Positions 35,194-44,223 are shown, numbered from the stretch's first letter. The stretch is DNA of 64,000 bases from Eubacterium ramulus (GCF_003122485.1 NZ_JRFU01000028.1:1-64000); one strand, 5' to 3'. The notes: generated from the sequence alone by a model not told the origin. Translations and numbers: made by a program.

Positions 35194-36294
35194 TCAATCT
35201 TCATATGCTTCCCAAGATTTTTTCAGATCATCTCTTAACTTATTTCGCAATCGCTTCGGCTGCAGCACAATCACATCCGGAGCATAATTTTTTGCAAACT
35301 GTTCTGCTGCACGTTCATTCACATGTACGCTCACCACGACATGTGTATCCGTTTCTTCCGAAAAAACAACATCTTTTCCAAACAGATCAATCACGTCAGA
35401 AATCATTGCTTTTACGATTCGAAATTTAACAAACGCATTTTCACTGGAATACATATAAACGTGTTCTTTCGTATATTTGTTCAGATCCATTTTCTGATGT
35501 CCGGACCACTTTAATGTTTCAAATGGCTTGCCATTTTCCTCAAGGATCTGTATATTTCGAATTCTGTCTACCCGGTAATTTGAAATATCATCATATTTAT
35601 CATAATTACAGATCAGATAATACTTTCCATCCTGAGCAACCATCTGGTATGGCGTGATTATATATTTACGAATCCTTCCATCCTCTCGTTTTTTCAAATG
35701 CATTTTTTTATCCGTATGATATTCCGCATATTCAAATGAAACTTTCTTCTTTTTCCGAATTGCTTCATCCAAAACACTAATATTGTAAAATACCTGCTTA
35801 TTATCTGTCCGATCTACTGGAAATGAATAGATATACTGCGAACGCGATTTGAAATATATATTAGATAACGATTCTAATTTTGAGATCATGTCTTTTGCCT
35901 GTTTGTATGGAATATGCTTTGCAAACAACAAACTGTCTATTAATAATCTCAGTTCTTCATTGGTAAATTTCTGCTTCAGATAAAAATCAGTCCACAGCGA
36001 ATTATCGTCTGAATGTTCTTTTTCCGTTAAAACCTGTGGATTATCATCTGATATGCAAATTTTTTTCTTAAAAATATCTTTCCGTGCCACTTCCCTATAT
36101 TCAATATTGCTACCATATTCGATCAGATTTAAAAGATTCCTTTTCACAGCTTTCCGATCAACCGGCATCTCATACTCTTTTTTCAAAATATCCTGAATGT
36201 CTTTCTGACTTAATCTGTGTTCTTCATCTGAATATTTTTGCAAAATATCTAAAATATACAAAATCAACAATTTTTTCGGATGTTCCGCGCTCAT
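35194..36294 (-). CDS. WYL-domain transcriptional regulator
   Basis: 366 residues. An N-terminal winged-helix part (about 1-75) contains LSQKDIQDILKKEYEMPVDR then KAVKRNLLNLIEYG. The WYL domain follows (about 160-275): ISFEYAEYH-like VSFEYAEYHTDKKMHLKKR, then YQMVAQDGKYYLICNY and YRVDRIRNIQIL. The motif reads YYL in place of WYL. A C-terminal WCX-like extension (AFVKFRIVKAMISDVIDLFG; HVNERAAEQFAKNY) completes the BrxR/CapW-type plan. Such regulators bind nucleic acid or nucleotides and often repress defence operons. It is first in the minus-strand block of five genes. Confidence 0.88.
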   Translation of the reverse strand: MSAEHPKKLLILYILDILQKYSDEEHRLSQKDIQDILKKEYEMPVDRKAVKRNLLNLIEYGSNIEYREVARKDIFKKKICISDDNPQVLTEKEHSDDNSLWTDFYLKQKFTNEELRLLIDSLLFAKHIPYKQAKDMISKLESLSNIYFKSRSQYIYSFPVDRTDNKQVFYNISVLDEAIRKKKKVSFEYAEYHTDKKMHLKKREDGRIRKYIITPYQMVAQDGKYYLICNYDKYDDISNYRVDRIRNIQILEENGKPFETLKWSGHQKMDLNKYTKEHVYMYSSENAFVKFRIVKAMISDVIDLFGKDVVFSEETDTHVVVSVHVNERAAEQFAKNYAPDVIVLQPKRLRNKLRDDLKKSWEAYED

Positions 36295-36355
36295 ACTTTT
36301 TCTCTCCGTTCTGTGCAGTTCATATAATTTTATTGTATGCCTGCACTTTGCAGAT

Positions 36356-36519
36356 GTAAAGCGGACATTCGCAATCCGCTCTCGCTACTTGCTCATGAAC
36401 GCAGTCGCTTTGCGACCTGTCAGTGGGAGCTTTTAACTCCCACTGACATAAGCATCCCCTTTACCCACCACTTAGTGCTCTGCGCACTTGAAGTGGGGGA
36501 ATGCTTATTCTTCGTTCAA
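36356..36519 (+). mobile_element. Palindrome-rich repeat element, copy B
   Basis: 164 bp matching 24135-24303. The TCAGTGGGAG / CTCCCACTGA hairpin and the AGCAT...ATGCT-closed second hairpin (with CACTTAGTGC / GCACTTGAAGTG) are intact; the long-range GAACGCAG pairing has one mismatch (CTTCGTTC). It lies 62 bp upstream of the WYL regulator start. From here to 36775 no gene is supported. Confidence 0.75.
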
Positions 36520-36775
36520 GCAATCCTTATGTGTCGCCTTATTTCCTACTCTCGCCGCAAAAATTCTTCTACTTATTTCTCACTGACTCTATTTTAATGA
36601 TTCCAATGGGGCAAAAAGGGGACACAAGGAAATGTGCATCGTTTGCACGACATGATTTTATTTAATAGGAATTTTATCGTAATTTCCTATAAAAAAAAGA
36701 CTGAACAGCAAAAATCCATTCACTCTCTCGTACGTTCAAATTTTATTTACACCACAAATTTACAAATTAATCCCA

Positions 36776-36816
36776 AAACAGACATCCCGTTTCTTTCGAA
36801 CTCAGAATGTCTGTTT
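36776..36816 (-). terminator. Intrinsic terminator candidate of the aminotransferase gene
   Basis: AAACAGACAT pairs with ATGTCTGTTT around a 21-base loop, 32 bp beyond the aminotransferase stop. On the minus strand the stem ends in TTTT only. Confidence 0.6.
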
Positions 36817-36847
36817 CAACTTTTATCTTATTAACAATTACAATGCA

Positions 36848-38140
36848 TTATGCCTCTAACAGTTTTTCCACACTTGCAAGTTTTGCACAAACGATAAATA
36901 CCTCGCAGGCCTCTTTCAGTTCTTCCATTGGCGGAAGTGTCGGAGCGATACGGATCACGGAATCCTTCGGATCCTTTTTGTATGGGTATGGTGCGCCTGC
37001 ACCTGTCAGTACAACACCAGCCTCTTTTGCTTTTGCAACGATGTTCTTTGCACATCCTTCATTTGCCTTGAAAGTGATGAAATATCCACCATTCGGACGA
37101 ATCCAGCTTCCTGCGCCAAGACCTTTCAGTTCTTCCTCAAAACGATCCAGGATCATCTCAAATTTCGGACGGATGATTGCTGCATGTTTTGCCATATGTG
37201 CTTTTACGCCATCAATATCTTTTAAAAATTTTACGTGGCGAAGCTGGTTGATCTTGTCAAATCCGATAGTCTGAATGGTCAGACGTTTCAGGATGTCTGC
37301 TTTGTTCTCAAGACTTGTGATCAGTCCGGATACACCTGCGCCTGAGAATGTGATCTTGGATGTGGAGCAGAACTCGATCGGAAGGTTCGGGTTTCCGGCT
37401 TTCTCACACTCGCCAAGGATCTCAAGGATCTGATCTGCTTTGTCCTCATACAGATCATGTACACAGTAAGCGTTATCCCAGTAAATACGGAAATCTTCTG
37501 CTGCCGGTTTTAAACGTGCCAGTCTGCGGACGGTCTCATCGGAGTAAGATGTTCCCATCGGGTTGGAGTATTTCGGTACACACCAGATACCTTTGATGCT
37601 GTCATCTTCGCTGACTAATTTTTCTACCATATCCATATCCGGGCCATCTTCGTAAAGTGGTACGTTGATCATCTCGATGCCAAAGCACTCTGTGATGGCA
37701 AAATGACGGTCATATCCCGGAACCGGGCAGAGCCATTTTACTTTATCAAGTTTGCACCATGGTGTGCTTCCGTTTACACCAAAAAGCATGGAGCGGGCAA
37801 TGCAATCATACATGATATTCAGACTTGCATTTCCGTAAACAATGACATTGTCATATGCTTCCGGACCAAGTCCAACTAAACTTGCGATGAATTCCTGTCC
37901 CTCTGTGATACCATCAATCACACCGTAGTTACGGATATCTGTACCGGCTCTGCTGACTAACGGAGTCTTGCTGGTCAGAACGTCCATCATCGGCATGGAC
38001 AGCTCAAGCTGCTCTTTGGATGGTTTTCCTCTGGACATATCCAGCTTCAAGCCTTTTTTGCAGATTTCTTTGTACTGCTGTTCCAGGCTCTCTTTTTCTT
38101 TTAATAATTCCTCTCTGCTCATTTCCTGATAAGACTGCAT
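36848..38140 (-). CDS. Class 1c aspartate aminotransferase-like PLP enzyme
   Basis: 430 residues. Its start (LLKEKESLEQQYKEICKKGLKLDMSRGKPSKEQLELS) and core match the Asp_aminotransf (PF12897) group, sometimes annotated as class Ic aspartate aminotransferase, known from Corynebacterium AspT. DNAYCVHDLY holds the PLP-contacting Asp/Tyr, and FCSTSKITFSGAGVSGL has the Schiff-base Lys (SK) and a phosphate-binding segment. It should interconvert aspartate and 2-oxoglutarate with oxaloacetate and glutamate. It stands as a single gene between rarA and the repeat region, with AGGAGGAAAAATCA before the ATG. Confidence 0.88.
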   Translation of the reverse strand: MQSYQEMSREELLKEKESLEQQYKEICKKGLKLDMSRGKPSKEQLELSMPMMDVLTSKTPLVSRAGTDIRNYGVIDGITEGQEFIASLVGLGPEAYDNVIVYGNASLNIMYDCIARSMLFGVNGSTPWCKLDKVKWLCPVPGYDRHFAITECFGIEMINVPLYEDGPDMDMVEKLVSEDDSIKGIWCVPKYSNPMGTSYSDETVRRLARLKPAAEDFRIYWDNAYCVHDLYEDKADQILEILGECEKAGNPNLPIEFCSTSKITFSGAGVSGLITSLENKADILKRLTIQTIGFDKINQLRHVKFLKDIDGVKAHMAKHAAIIRPKFEMILDRFEEELKGLGAGSWIRPNGGYFITFKANEGCAKNIVAKAKEAGVVLTGAGAPYPYKKDPKDSVIRIAPTLPPMEELKEACEVFIVCAKLASVEKLLEA

Positions 38141-38224
38141 TGATTTTTCCTCCTGCTGTGTATTATTAAATCATTTTTTACAACTTCTTTTTATTTTATA
38201 TTCAAAAGGAGATTTGACAAAAAT

Positions 38225-39544
38225 TTACTCCTGTTTGATTTTTTTAAAATATTCCCGAATGGTCTGCTCATAGCCGTTTTCTGTCGGCTCATAGAATTTC
38301 ATATCTTTGTATGCATCCGGCAGATACTGCTGCTCCACGTAGTGATTCGGATAATCGTGGGCATATTTGTATCCAAGCCCACGTCCAAGTTTTGCAGCAC
38401 CTTTGTAATGGGCATCGCAGAGATACGTTGGAACCGGTGCGGTTCTCGACTCCCGAACAACGGAAAGTGCTTTGTCCACTGCCAGGTAAGCCGCATTGCT
38501 CTTTGGTGCGCTTGCCACATAAGTGACTGCCTGTGCCAGCACAATCCGTGCCTCCGGCATTCCAAGCCGTTCTACAGCCTGGGCTGCGCTGACCGCCACA
38601 GTCAGGGCGTTCGGGTCTGCATTTCCCACATCTTCTGATGCACAGATCATAATTCTCCGGGCAATAAATGTCACATCTTCCCCGGCGTACAGCATTTTTG
38701 CCAGATAGTAGACCGCTGCGTCCGGATCAGACCCCCGCATACTTTTGATAAATGCGGAAATGTTATCGTAATGGCTGTCACCATTCTTATCATACTTGAT
38801 CACGCGCTTCTGGATACACTCGGAAGCCACATCCAGCGTAATATGGATGAGCCCGTCTGCACTGCGCTCTGTGGTAAGGATTCCCAGTTCAATGGCATTT
38901 AATGCGCTGCGGGCATCCCCGTTTGACACATCTTCCAGAAATTCCAGTGCATCTTCATCCGCCACCGCATGATAAGCTCCCATGCCTTTTTCCATGTCCT
39001 CTAAGGCACGGTGCAGCAGCGTTTTGATATCCTCTTTATCCAACGGCTTTAATTCAAAAATAATAGATCGGGAAATCAGCGCTCCGTTTACCTCAAAATA
39101 CGGATTCTCCGTGGTAGCACCGATCAGTGTCACGGTACCGTCCTCCACAAACGGAAGCAGATAATCCTGCTGACCTTTGTTAAAACGGTGAATCTCATCG
39201 ATAAACAGGATCGTACGTTTTCCGTACATTCCCTGCAGCTGTTTTGCCTTTTCAATCACAGCTTCCATATCCTTTTTTCCGGCGGAAGTCGCATTGATCT
39301 GCATAAATTCTGCGCTGGTCGTTTTCGCAATGACTTTCGCCAGTGTGGTTTTTCCGGTTCCCGGAGGTCCGTAAAAAATAACCGACTGCAGTTTGTCCGC
39401 TTTAATGGCACGATACAGCAATTTGTCTTTGCCGATAATGTGCTGCTGTCCAACCACTTCTTCCAGCTTCGTTGGTCGCAATCTGGATGCCAGCGGTGAT
39501 TCTTTTTCCTTATTTTGTTCTCTCATGTAATCAAACAAATCCAT
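38225..39544 (-). CDS. rarA: Replication-associated recombination protein A (MgsA/WRNIP1)
   Basis: 439 residues. AAA+ ATPase with RLRPTKLEEVVGQQHIIGKD, Walker A FYGPPGTGKTTLAK (about 57-70), Walker B TILFIDEIHRFNKGQQD, sensor 1 LIGATTENPYFEVNGALISRS and the C-terminal MgsA domain (IMICASEDVGNADPNALTVA; APKSNAAYLAVDKAL). RarA acts at stalled replication forks as a tetramer and is a single-copy housekeeping gene in Bacillota. The translated length fits the family. It is not functionally linked to its neighbours. Confidence 0.96.
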   Translation of the reverse strand: MDLFDYMREQNKEKESPLASRLRPTKLEEVVGQQHIIGKDKLLYRAIKADKLQSVIFYGPPGTGKTTLAKVIAKTTSAEFMQINATSAGKKDMEAVIEKAKQLQGMYGKRTILFIDEIHRFNKGQQDYLLPFVEDGTVTLIGATTENPYFEVNGALISRSIIFELKPLDKEDIKTLLHRALEDMEKGMGAYHAVADEDALEFLEDVSNGDARSALNAIELGILTTERSADGLIHITLDVASECIQKRVIKYDKNGDSHYDNISAFIKSMRGSDPDAAVYYLAKMLYAGEDVTFIARRIMICASEDVGNADPNALTVAVSAAQAVERLGMPEARIVLAQAVTYVASAPKSNAAYLAVDKALSVVRESRTAPVPTYLCDAHYKGAAKLGRGLGYKYAHDYPNHYVEQQYLPDAYKDMKFYEPTENGYEQTIREYFKKIKQE

Positions 39545-39870
39545 TTTCTGATCTCCATTTCACGTTTCATCCTTCAAAAATGAATCCTTTTCATGATATA
39601 AAATTCATTTTTAACTGTTTTCATCCTGTAAAATACATGGATTTTAAATGTTTTTGCATGATACCGATATGATATCTTTCATATCCATGCTATACAATAC
39701 ATTAAATTAACCGGTCTGACAAGTTATTTTTTTGTCAAAGTTGCAATTTCTCCAATTTTTCCATAATATAGGAAGATTTGTATTTCTGTTTTCTACATTG
39801 TGCCGAAGATTTTTTCCCTGTTTTCCACTTATAATATCAATTTGAAATCACAAATCATATCATAATTACA
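39545..39870. other. Intergenic region without a supported gene
   Basis: 326 bp, AT-rich, between the rarA start and the desulfurase stop. It should contain the rarA promoter on the minus strand; no repeat, strong hairpin or small gene was found. Confidence 0.5.
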
Positions 39871-41010
39871 TTACTCTTCTTCCGCCAGTTCTCTCACCGC
39901 CTCGATTGCCGCCTCCACTTCTTCCTCGGTATTGTAATGGGAAAAACTAAACCGCACAGCGCCCTGCTCAACCGTTCCAAGCGCCTCATGCATCAGCGGT
40001 GCACAATGTCCGCCTGGTCTTGTAGAAATCTCCCATCCTTCAAACAATTCATCACTGACCTCTGAAGAATCATAATCCCCGATATTAAAAGACACGATCG
40101 GGCAACGATTTTTCTGTGAAAAATCACCGTATATTTTCACTCCCGGAATTTCACGGATGCCTTCATAAAACTGCCACATCAGGTTCTGTTCTTTTTCCCG
40201 AATTGCGTCAATGCCTGTCCGCATCAGGTAGTCTAAGGCCGCATCCAACCCTGCAATCCCATGTCCGTTCAGCGTCCCGGCTTCCAGCGCCGTCGGCATC
40301 TGCTGCGGATGCCTTTTACTATACGTCTGCACGCCGCTGCCGCCGCTCTTTAACGGACGAAGCTGCAGGCCGGTTCTGACATAGAGCCCGCCGGTTCCCT
40401 GCGGGCCAAGCAAGCTTTTGTGCCCGGTAAAGCATAAAATATCTATATGCATTGCCTGCACATCGATAGGAAATACCCCTGCGGTCTGTGACGCATCCAC
40501 CACGAAAAGGATTCCGTGCTTTTGCGTCAGTTCTCCGATTGCTGCAATGTCCACCAGATTTCCGGTGACATTGGATCCATGGGTACAGATGATGGCTTTT
40601 GTCTCCGGTCGGATTGCAGCCTCCATATTCTCTAACGAAAATCTGCCCTGTGCATCCGCTTTTACAATCGTCAGTTCCACACCTTTTTCTTCCATCTCAT
40701 AGAGCGGACGGAGCACAGAATTATGCTCCAGCTGCGTGGTGATCACATGATCTCCCGGATTTAATAATCCTTTAATCACAATATTCAGACTCTCCGTTGC
40801 ATTGCTTGTAAACACCATCCGCTCCGGATTTTCCGCATGGAAAAATTCTGCCAGTTTTCGTCTTGTATCATAAATCGTGCGAGAAGCCTGCAGTGTTGCT
40901 TCGTGCGCCCCTCGTCCTGCATTTCCAAGTGAACATAACGCCTCTGTGACTGCCTGCACAACTTCCTGCGGTTTCCGTCGCGTCGTTGCCGCATTATCAA
41001 AATATATCAT
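39871..41010 (-). CDS. Cysteine desulfurase family protein (EF2568-like, selenium-hydroxylase-linked type)
   Basis: 379 residues from ATG 41008-41010: AGGGGAT lies five bases upstream, whereas the frame's first ATG (41029-41031) is before that site. Class V PLP fold: MIYFDNAATTRRKP, CTHGSNVTGN, VVDASQTAG and CFTGHKSLLGPQG with Schiff-base Lys198; the Cys in RPGGHCAPLMHEAL is the probable persulfide/perselenide-forming residue. The pattern fits the desulfurase subfamily (TIGR01977) that Haft and Self linked to selenium-dependent molybdenum hydroxylases. Located at the end of the xdh arm, it may supply sulfur or selenium for the Xdh cofactor. No selD is in the window. Confidence 0.82.
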   Translation of the reverse strand: MIYFDNAATTRRKPQEVVQAVTEALCSLGNAGRGAHEATLQASRTIYDTRRKLAEFFHAENPERMVFTSNATESLNIVIKGLLNPGDHVITTQLEHNSVLRPLYEMEEKGVELTIVKADAQGRFSLENMEAAIRPETKAIICTHGSNVTGNLVDIAAIGELTQKHGILFVVDASQTAGVFPIDVQAMHIDILCFTGHKSLLGPQGTGGLYVRTGLQLRPLKSGGSGVQTYSKRHPQQMPTALEAGTLNGHGIAGLDAALDYLMRTGIDAIREKEQNLMWQFYEGIREIPGVKIYGDFSQKNRCPIVSFNIGDYDSSEVSDELFEGWEISTRPGGHCAPLMHEALGTVEQGAVRFSFSHYNTEEEVEAAIEAVRELAEEE

Positions 41011-41061
41011 CGTAAAATCCCCTTTTCTCATATCACATATTACTATTTATTTTACCATAAA

Positions 41062-41093
41062 AAGGAGCTCCCGCCAATCAGCGAAAGCTCCTT
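41062..41093 (-). terminator. Intrinsic terminator after the distal xanthine permease
   Basis: On the minus strand AAGGAGCT...AGCTCCTT with a 16-base loop is followed by TTTTT, 27 bp after the permease stop codon. It separates the permease from the desulfurase gene. Confidence 0.82.
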
Positions 41094-41119
41094 CTATATT
41101 CAGCCAAATAATTATTTTC

Positions 41120-42457
41120 TTATTTCTTTTCTGCTGGTTTATTCTTCGGCAGCACCAGATTTAAGAATACCGCAGTTACTGTTGCAATAACAACCGGTGT
41201 CTTACCAAATACAGTTGTCACCCATGCCGGGAACATTCCCAGAGACGCAGACGCCTGTGTCACACCAACACCAAGCGCAACCGACAAACCAACAATAGAA
41301 GTATTTCGATAACTCATCGGCTGACTTGTGATCAGCTTGATACCTGTCATTGCGATGGAAGCAAATACAGAAATCGTTGCTCCACCAAGCACACACTGCG
41401 GAATGGTTGTCAGCAGTGCAGAAAACTTCGGCACCAGACCTGCAATCAGCAGAATACCCGCAGACATTCCGAGTACAGAACGATTGATAACTTTTGTCGT
41501 AGTAACGATACCTACATTCTGACTGTAGGAAGCAGTCGGCAGACCACCAAGGAATGCACCGATGACATTCGTACATCCATATCCTACAATGGCACCTTTT
41601 AACTCTTTATCCGTCGGCTCACGATCCATACCGCCGGTTGTGGTTGCGGTAAAATCACCGATCGCCTGAATTGCATTGATGGCAAATAACAAACCAATCG
41701 CAATGCAGGAAGACGGATCAAACTGAATGCCAAAATGCATGATCTGCGGCATCTGGAAAAAGCTTGCCTGCGCCACCGCACTCAGATCTACCATACCGAA
41801 ACATGCTGCAATAATATAACCACAAATAATACCGATCAGAATAGAAGCCAGTTTCAAAAATCCTTTGGTAAAATGATTCAAAAATGTAACGATAGCTAAC
41901 GTGATAATGGCTACCAGCCAGTTTGTCCAATGTCCGTAATTTCCACTGGATGCGCCACCTGCCATGTAATTGACAGCAGTCGGATACAGAGAAAGTCCAA
42001 TCGTAAATACAACGGTTCCTGTTACCAGCGGTGGAAATACTTTTCGGATCTTATCAATAAAAAATCCAATGATCATCGCAATGATACCACCGATGATCTG
42101 TGCTCCAAATATCGCCGCAATACCTGTATCTGCCGCAATCGCCTGCATACTTGCCACATATGCAAAACTGGTTCCCATAATAACCGGTAATCCTGCCCCC
42201 ATGCGGAAGCCGTTTTTCGGTCCGATCGGAAACAGCTGTAAAAATGTGGAAAGTGCGGAAACTACCAGTGCAGACTGAATCAGCATAACACGGTTGGCTC
42301 CCTCAAGACCTGCGACACCTGCCACAATGATTGCCGGGGTTACACAGCCTACGATCATCGCTACTACATGCTGCAGTGCCAGCGGAAGTGCCTTACTCAG
42401 CTGCGGAACACCGTTTAACTCGAAAATAGACGCATTTTTTCCCTCTGTCTTTTTCAT
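41120..42457 (-). CDS. Uracil-xanthine permease (NCS2), distal copy
   Basis: 445 residues with about 14 membrane helices. NCS2 signatures: LPLALQHVVAMIVGCVTPAIIV (helix 1 with the Q-H), GSGL-like MGAGLPVIMGTSFAYV, and the helix 10 region GGLPTASYSQNVGIVTTTKVINR. The family imports xanthine, urate, guanine or uracil with protons. It is over 80% identical by eye to the permease encoded upstream (42834-44186) and probably arose by tandem duplication. A 169-bp inverted-repeat element lies in the gap between them, 24 bp before this gene's start codon. Confidence 0.92.
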   Translation of the reverse strand: MKKTEGKNASIFELNGVPQLSKALPLALQHVVAMIVGCVTPAIIVAGVAGLEGANRVMLIQSALVVSALSTFLQLFPIGPKNGFRMGAGLPVIMGTSFAYVASMQAIAADTGIAAIFGAQIIGGIIAMIIGFFIDKIRKVFPPLVTGTVVFTIGLSLYPTAVNYMAGGASSGNYGHWTNWLVAIITLAIVTFLNHFTKGFLKLASILIGIICGYIIAACFGMVDLSAVAQASFFQMPQIMHFGIQFDPSSCIAIGLLFAINAIQAIGDFTATTTGGMDREPTDKELKGAIVGYGCTNVIGAFLGGLPTASYSQNVGIVTTTKVINRSVLGMSAGILLIAGLVPKFSALLTTIPQCVLGGATISVFASIAMTGIKLITSQPMSYRNTSIVGLSVALGVGVTQASASLGMFPAWVTTVFGKTPVVIATVTAVFLNLVLPKNKPAEKK

Positions 42458-42480
42458 GTACTAAAATCCTCCATCTTTTT

Positions 42481-42649
42481 ATGTTACAGTTCACTCATCA
42501 CATGTATTCAGATAATGATCATGCTTGCATGAGGAATTATCTGGATACATAGCGATGAAGGGAGCGCCTTTTAATGAGCAAAAGCAGTAGCGAAGCTACG
42601 GAGAAGCCCGAAAGGGCGTTTTGCGAATGGCGCGTGTGAACTGCAACAT
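42481..42649. mobile_element. MITE-like element with 14-bp terminal inverted repeats and nested hairpins
   Basis: Left end ATGTTACAGTTCAC (42481-42494) and right end GTGAACTGCAACAT (42636-42649) are inverted repeats with 13 of 14 matches. Inside are TGTATTCAGATAAT/ATTATCTGGATACA (42503-42516/42536-42549), GCGCC/GGCGC (42564-42568/42629-42633), GCAAAA/TTTTGC, GTAGC-GAA-GCTAC (42587-42599) and GCCC-GAAA-GGGC (42606-42617). The whole forms a branched fold on either strand and no ORF. It forms most of the 5' leader of the distal permease gene, so it could also act as RNA. No target duplication was recognised. Confidence 0.7.
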
Positions 42650-42755
42650 GTTCGCATCTCTTTTTTTCTCAGATATTATAACGCAGATATTTTCCGATTT
42701 ACAACCACTCCGCTTATGAATTGTATTTATAGTATTTGTTAGTTGTGCTAATAAA

Positions 42756-42804
42756 AAAGCTCTCCTTTTTACATTTTTCAAAGTCTGTAAAAAAAGAGAG
42801 CTTT
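42756..42804. terminator. Intrinsic terminator after the proximal xanthine permease
   Basis: AAAGCTCTC pairs with GAGAGCTTT; CTTTTTAC and GTAAAAAAAG extend the stem. It lies 30 bp after the stop of the 42834-44186 permease and has T runs on both strands, so the two permeases probably have separate transcripts or partial read-through. Confidence 0.82.
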
Positions 42805-42833
42805 CATCATTCATCTCAAGATTTTATTAAATT

Positions 42834-44186
42834 TTATTTTTCTTCTGTTTCTTTTTTCACTTCTGGTTTTTCTTTCGGCAATACCAGATTTAAGAATACA
42901 GCTGCTACTGTTGCGATAACAACCGGAGTTTTTCCGAATACAGTTGTTACCCATGCCGGGAACATTGCAAGAGATGCGGAAGCCTGAGTTACACCAACAC
43001 CAAGTGCTACAGCCAGACCTACAACGGATGTATTTCTGAAGTTCATCTCCTGTGTGGTGATCAGTTTGATACCTGTCATTGCGATAGATGCAAATACGGA
43101 AATGGTTGCACCACCAAGTACACACTGCGGAATGGTTGTCAGTAATGCGGAGAATTTCGGCACCAGACCTGCGATCAGCAGAATGCCAGCACCCATTCCA
43201 AGGACTACACGGTTGATAACTTTTGTTGTTGTAACGATACCTACGTTCTGGCTGTAGGAAGCTGTCGGAAGACCACCAAGGAATGCACCGACAACGTTCA
43301 TGCATCCGTAACCTACGATGGCACCTTTTAACTCTTTATCCGTCGGCTCACGATCCATACTACCTGTTGTAGTTGCTGTGAAATCGCCGATAGCCTGAAT
43401 TGCATTGATTGCAAACAGTAATCCGATGGCAATACAGGATGACGGCTCAAATTTGATACCAAAATGCATGATCTGCGGAGCCTGGAAAAAGCTTGCCTGT
43501 GCCACTGCGGTCAGATCTACCATTCCAAAAAATGCTGCAATGATATAACCACAGATAATACCGATCAGGATAGAAGCCAATTTTACAAAACCTTTTGTAA
43601 AGTGATTTAAAAATGTAACGATAGCCAGTGTGATAAATGCTACCAGCCAGTTTGTCCAGTGACCATAGTTTGCGCTAGAAGAACCACCTGCCATGTAATT
43701 AACAGCGGTCGGATACAGGGAAAGTCCGATGGTAAATACAACCGTTCCTGTTACCAGCGGCGGGAATACTTTACGGATCTTGTCGATGAAGAATCCGATA
43801 ATGACTGCGATAATACCGCCGACGATCTGTGCACCAAATATTGCTGCGATACCCGTATCTGCTGCAATTGCCTGCATACTTGCTACATAGGCAAAGCTGA
43901 CACCCATGATCACCGGCAAACCGGAACCCAGACGGAAGCCGCCCTTTTTACCGATCGGGAACAACTGCAAAAATGTGGAAATTGCGGATACGATCAGTGC
44001 TGACTGAATCAGCATAACACGGTTTGCATTGTCAAGTCCTGCTACTCCTGCTACGATGATCGCCGGTGTTACACAGCCTACGATCATCGCTACAACGTGC
44101 TGCAAAGCCAGCGGAAGCGCTTTGCTCATCTGCGGAATTCCATCAAGTTCGAAAATAGACGCGTATTTTCTTTTTGCCTTTTCCAT
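42834..44186 (-). CDS. Uracil-xanthine permease (NCS2), proximal copy
   Basis: 450 residues, same fold and motifs as the neighbouring copy (LPLALQHVVAMIVGC, LGSGLPVIMGVSFAYV, LPTASYSQNVGIVTTTKVIN). Its codon usage is more biased to the preferred set (for example GTTGTT, CGATCG, CTGCG) than the distal copy. The C-terminus is a Lys/Glu-rich tail. It follows the ferredoxin gene by 37 bp and so belongs to the xdh operon; it should import xanthine or urate for the pathway. Confidence 0.92.
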   Translation of the reverse strand: MEKAKRKYASIFELDGIPQMSKALPLALQHVVAMIVGCVTPAIIVAGVAGLDNANRVMLIQSALIVSAISTFLQLFPIGKKGGFRLGSGLPVIMGVSFAYVASMQAIAADTGIAAIFGAQIVGGIIAVIIGFFIDKIRKVFPPLVTGTVVFTIGLSLYPTAVNYMAGGSSSANYGHWTNWLVAFITLAIVTFLNHFTKGFVKLASILIGIICGYIIAAFFGMVDLTAVAQASFFQAPQIMHFGIKFEPSSCIAIGLLFAINAIQAIGDFTATTTGSMDREPTDKELKGAIVGYGCMNVVGAFLGGLPTASYSQNVGIVTTTKVINRVVLGMGAGILLIAGLVPKFSALLTTIPQCVLGGATISVFASIAMTGIKLITTQEMNFRNTSVVGLAVALGVGVTQASASLAMFPAWVTTVFGKTPVVIATVAAVFLNLVLPKEKPEVKKETEEK

Positions 44187-44223
44187 TACATAAATCCTCC
44201 TCTTATATGTATGTGATTTTATA

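Noticed and set aside
36520-36775. Possible short coding frames between repeat B and the aminotransferase terminator (for example 36634-36834).
   Set aside because: No ribosome binding site, no domain, low-complexity AT-rich sequence and overlap with the terminator stem.
42811-43305. A 164-codon open frame antiparallel-phase within the proximal permease, with a similar 124-codon frame at 41202-41576.
   Set aside because: Both lie in another frame of the strongly coded NCS2 genes and are Cys/Trp/Arg-rich with no ribosome binding site; they reflect codon bias of the duplicated permeases.
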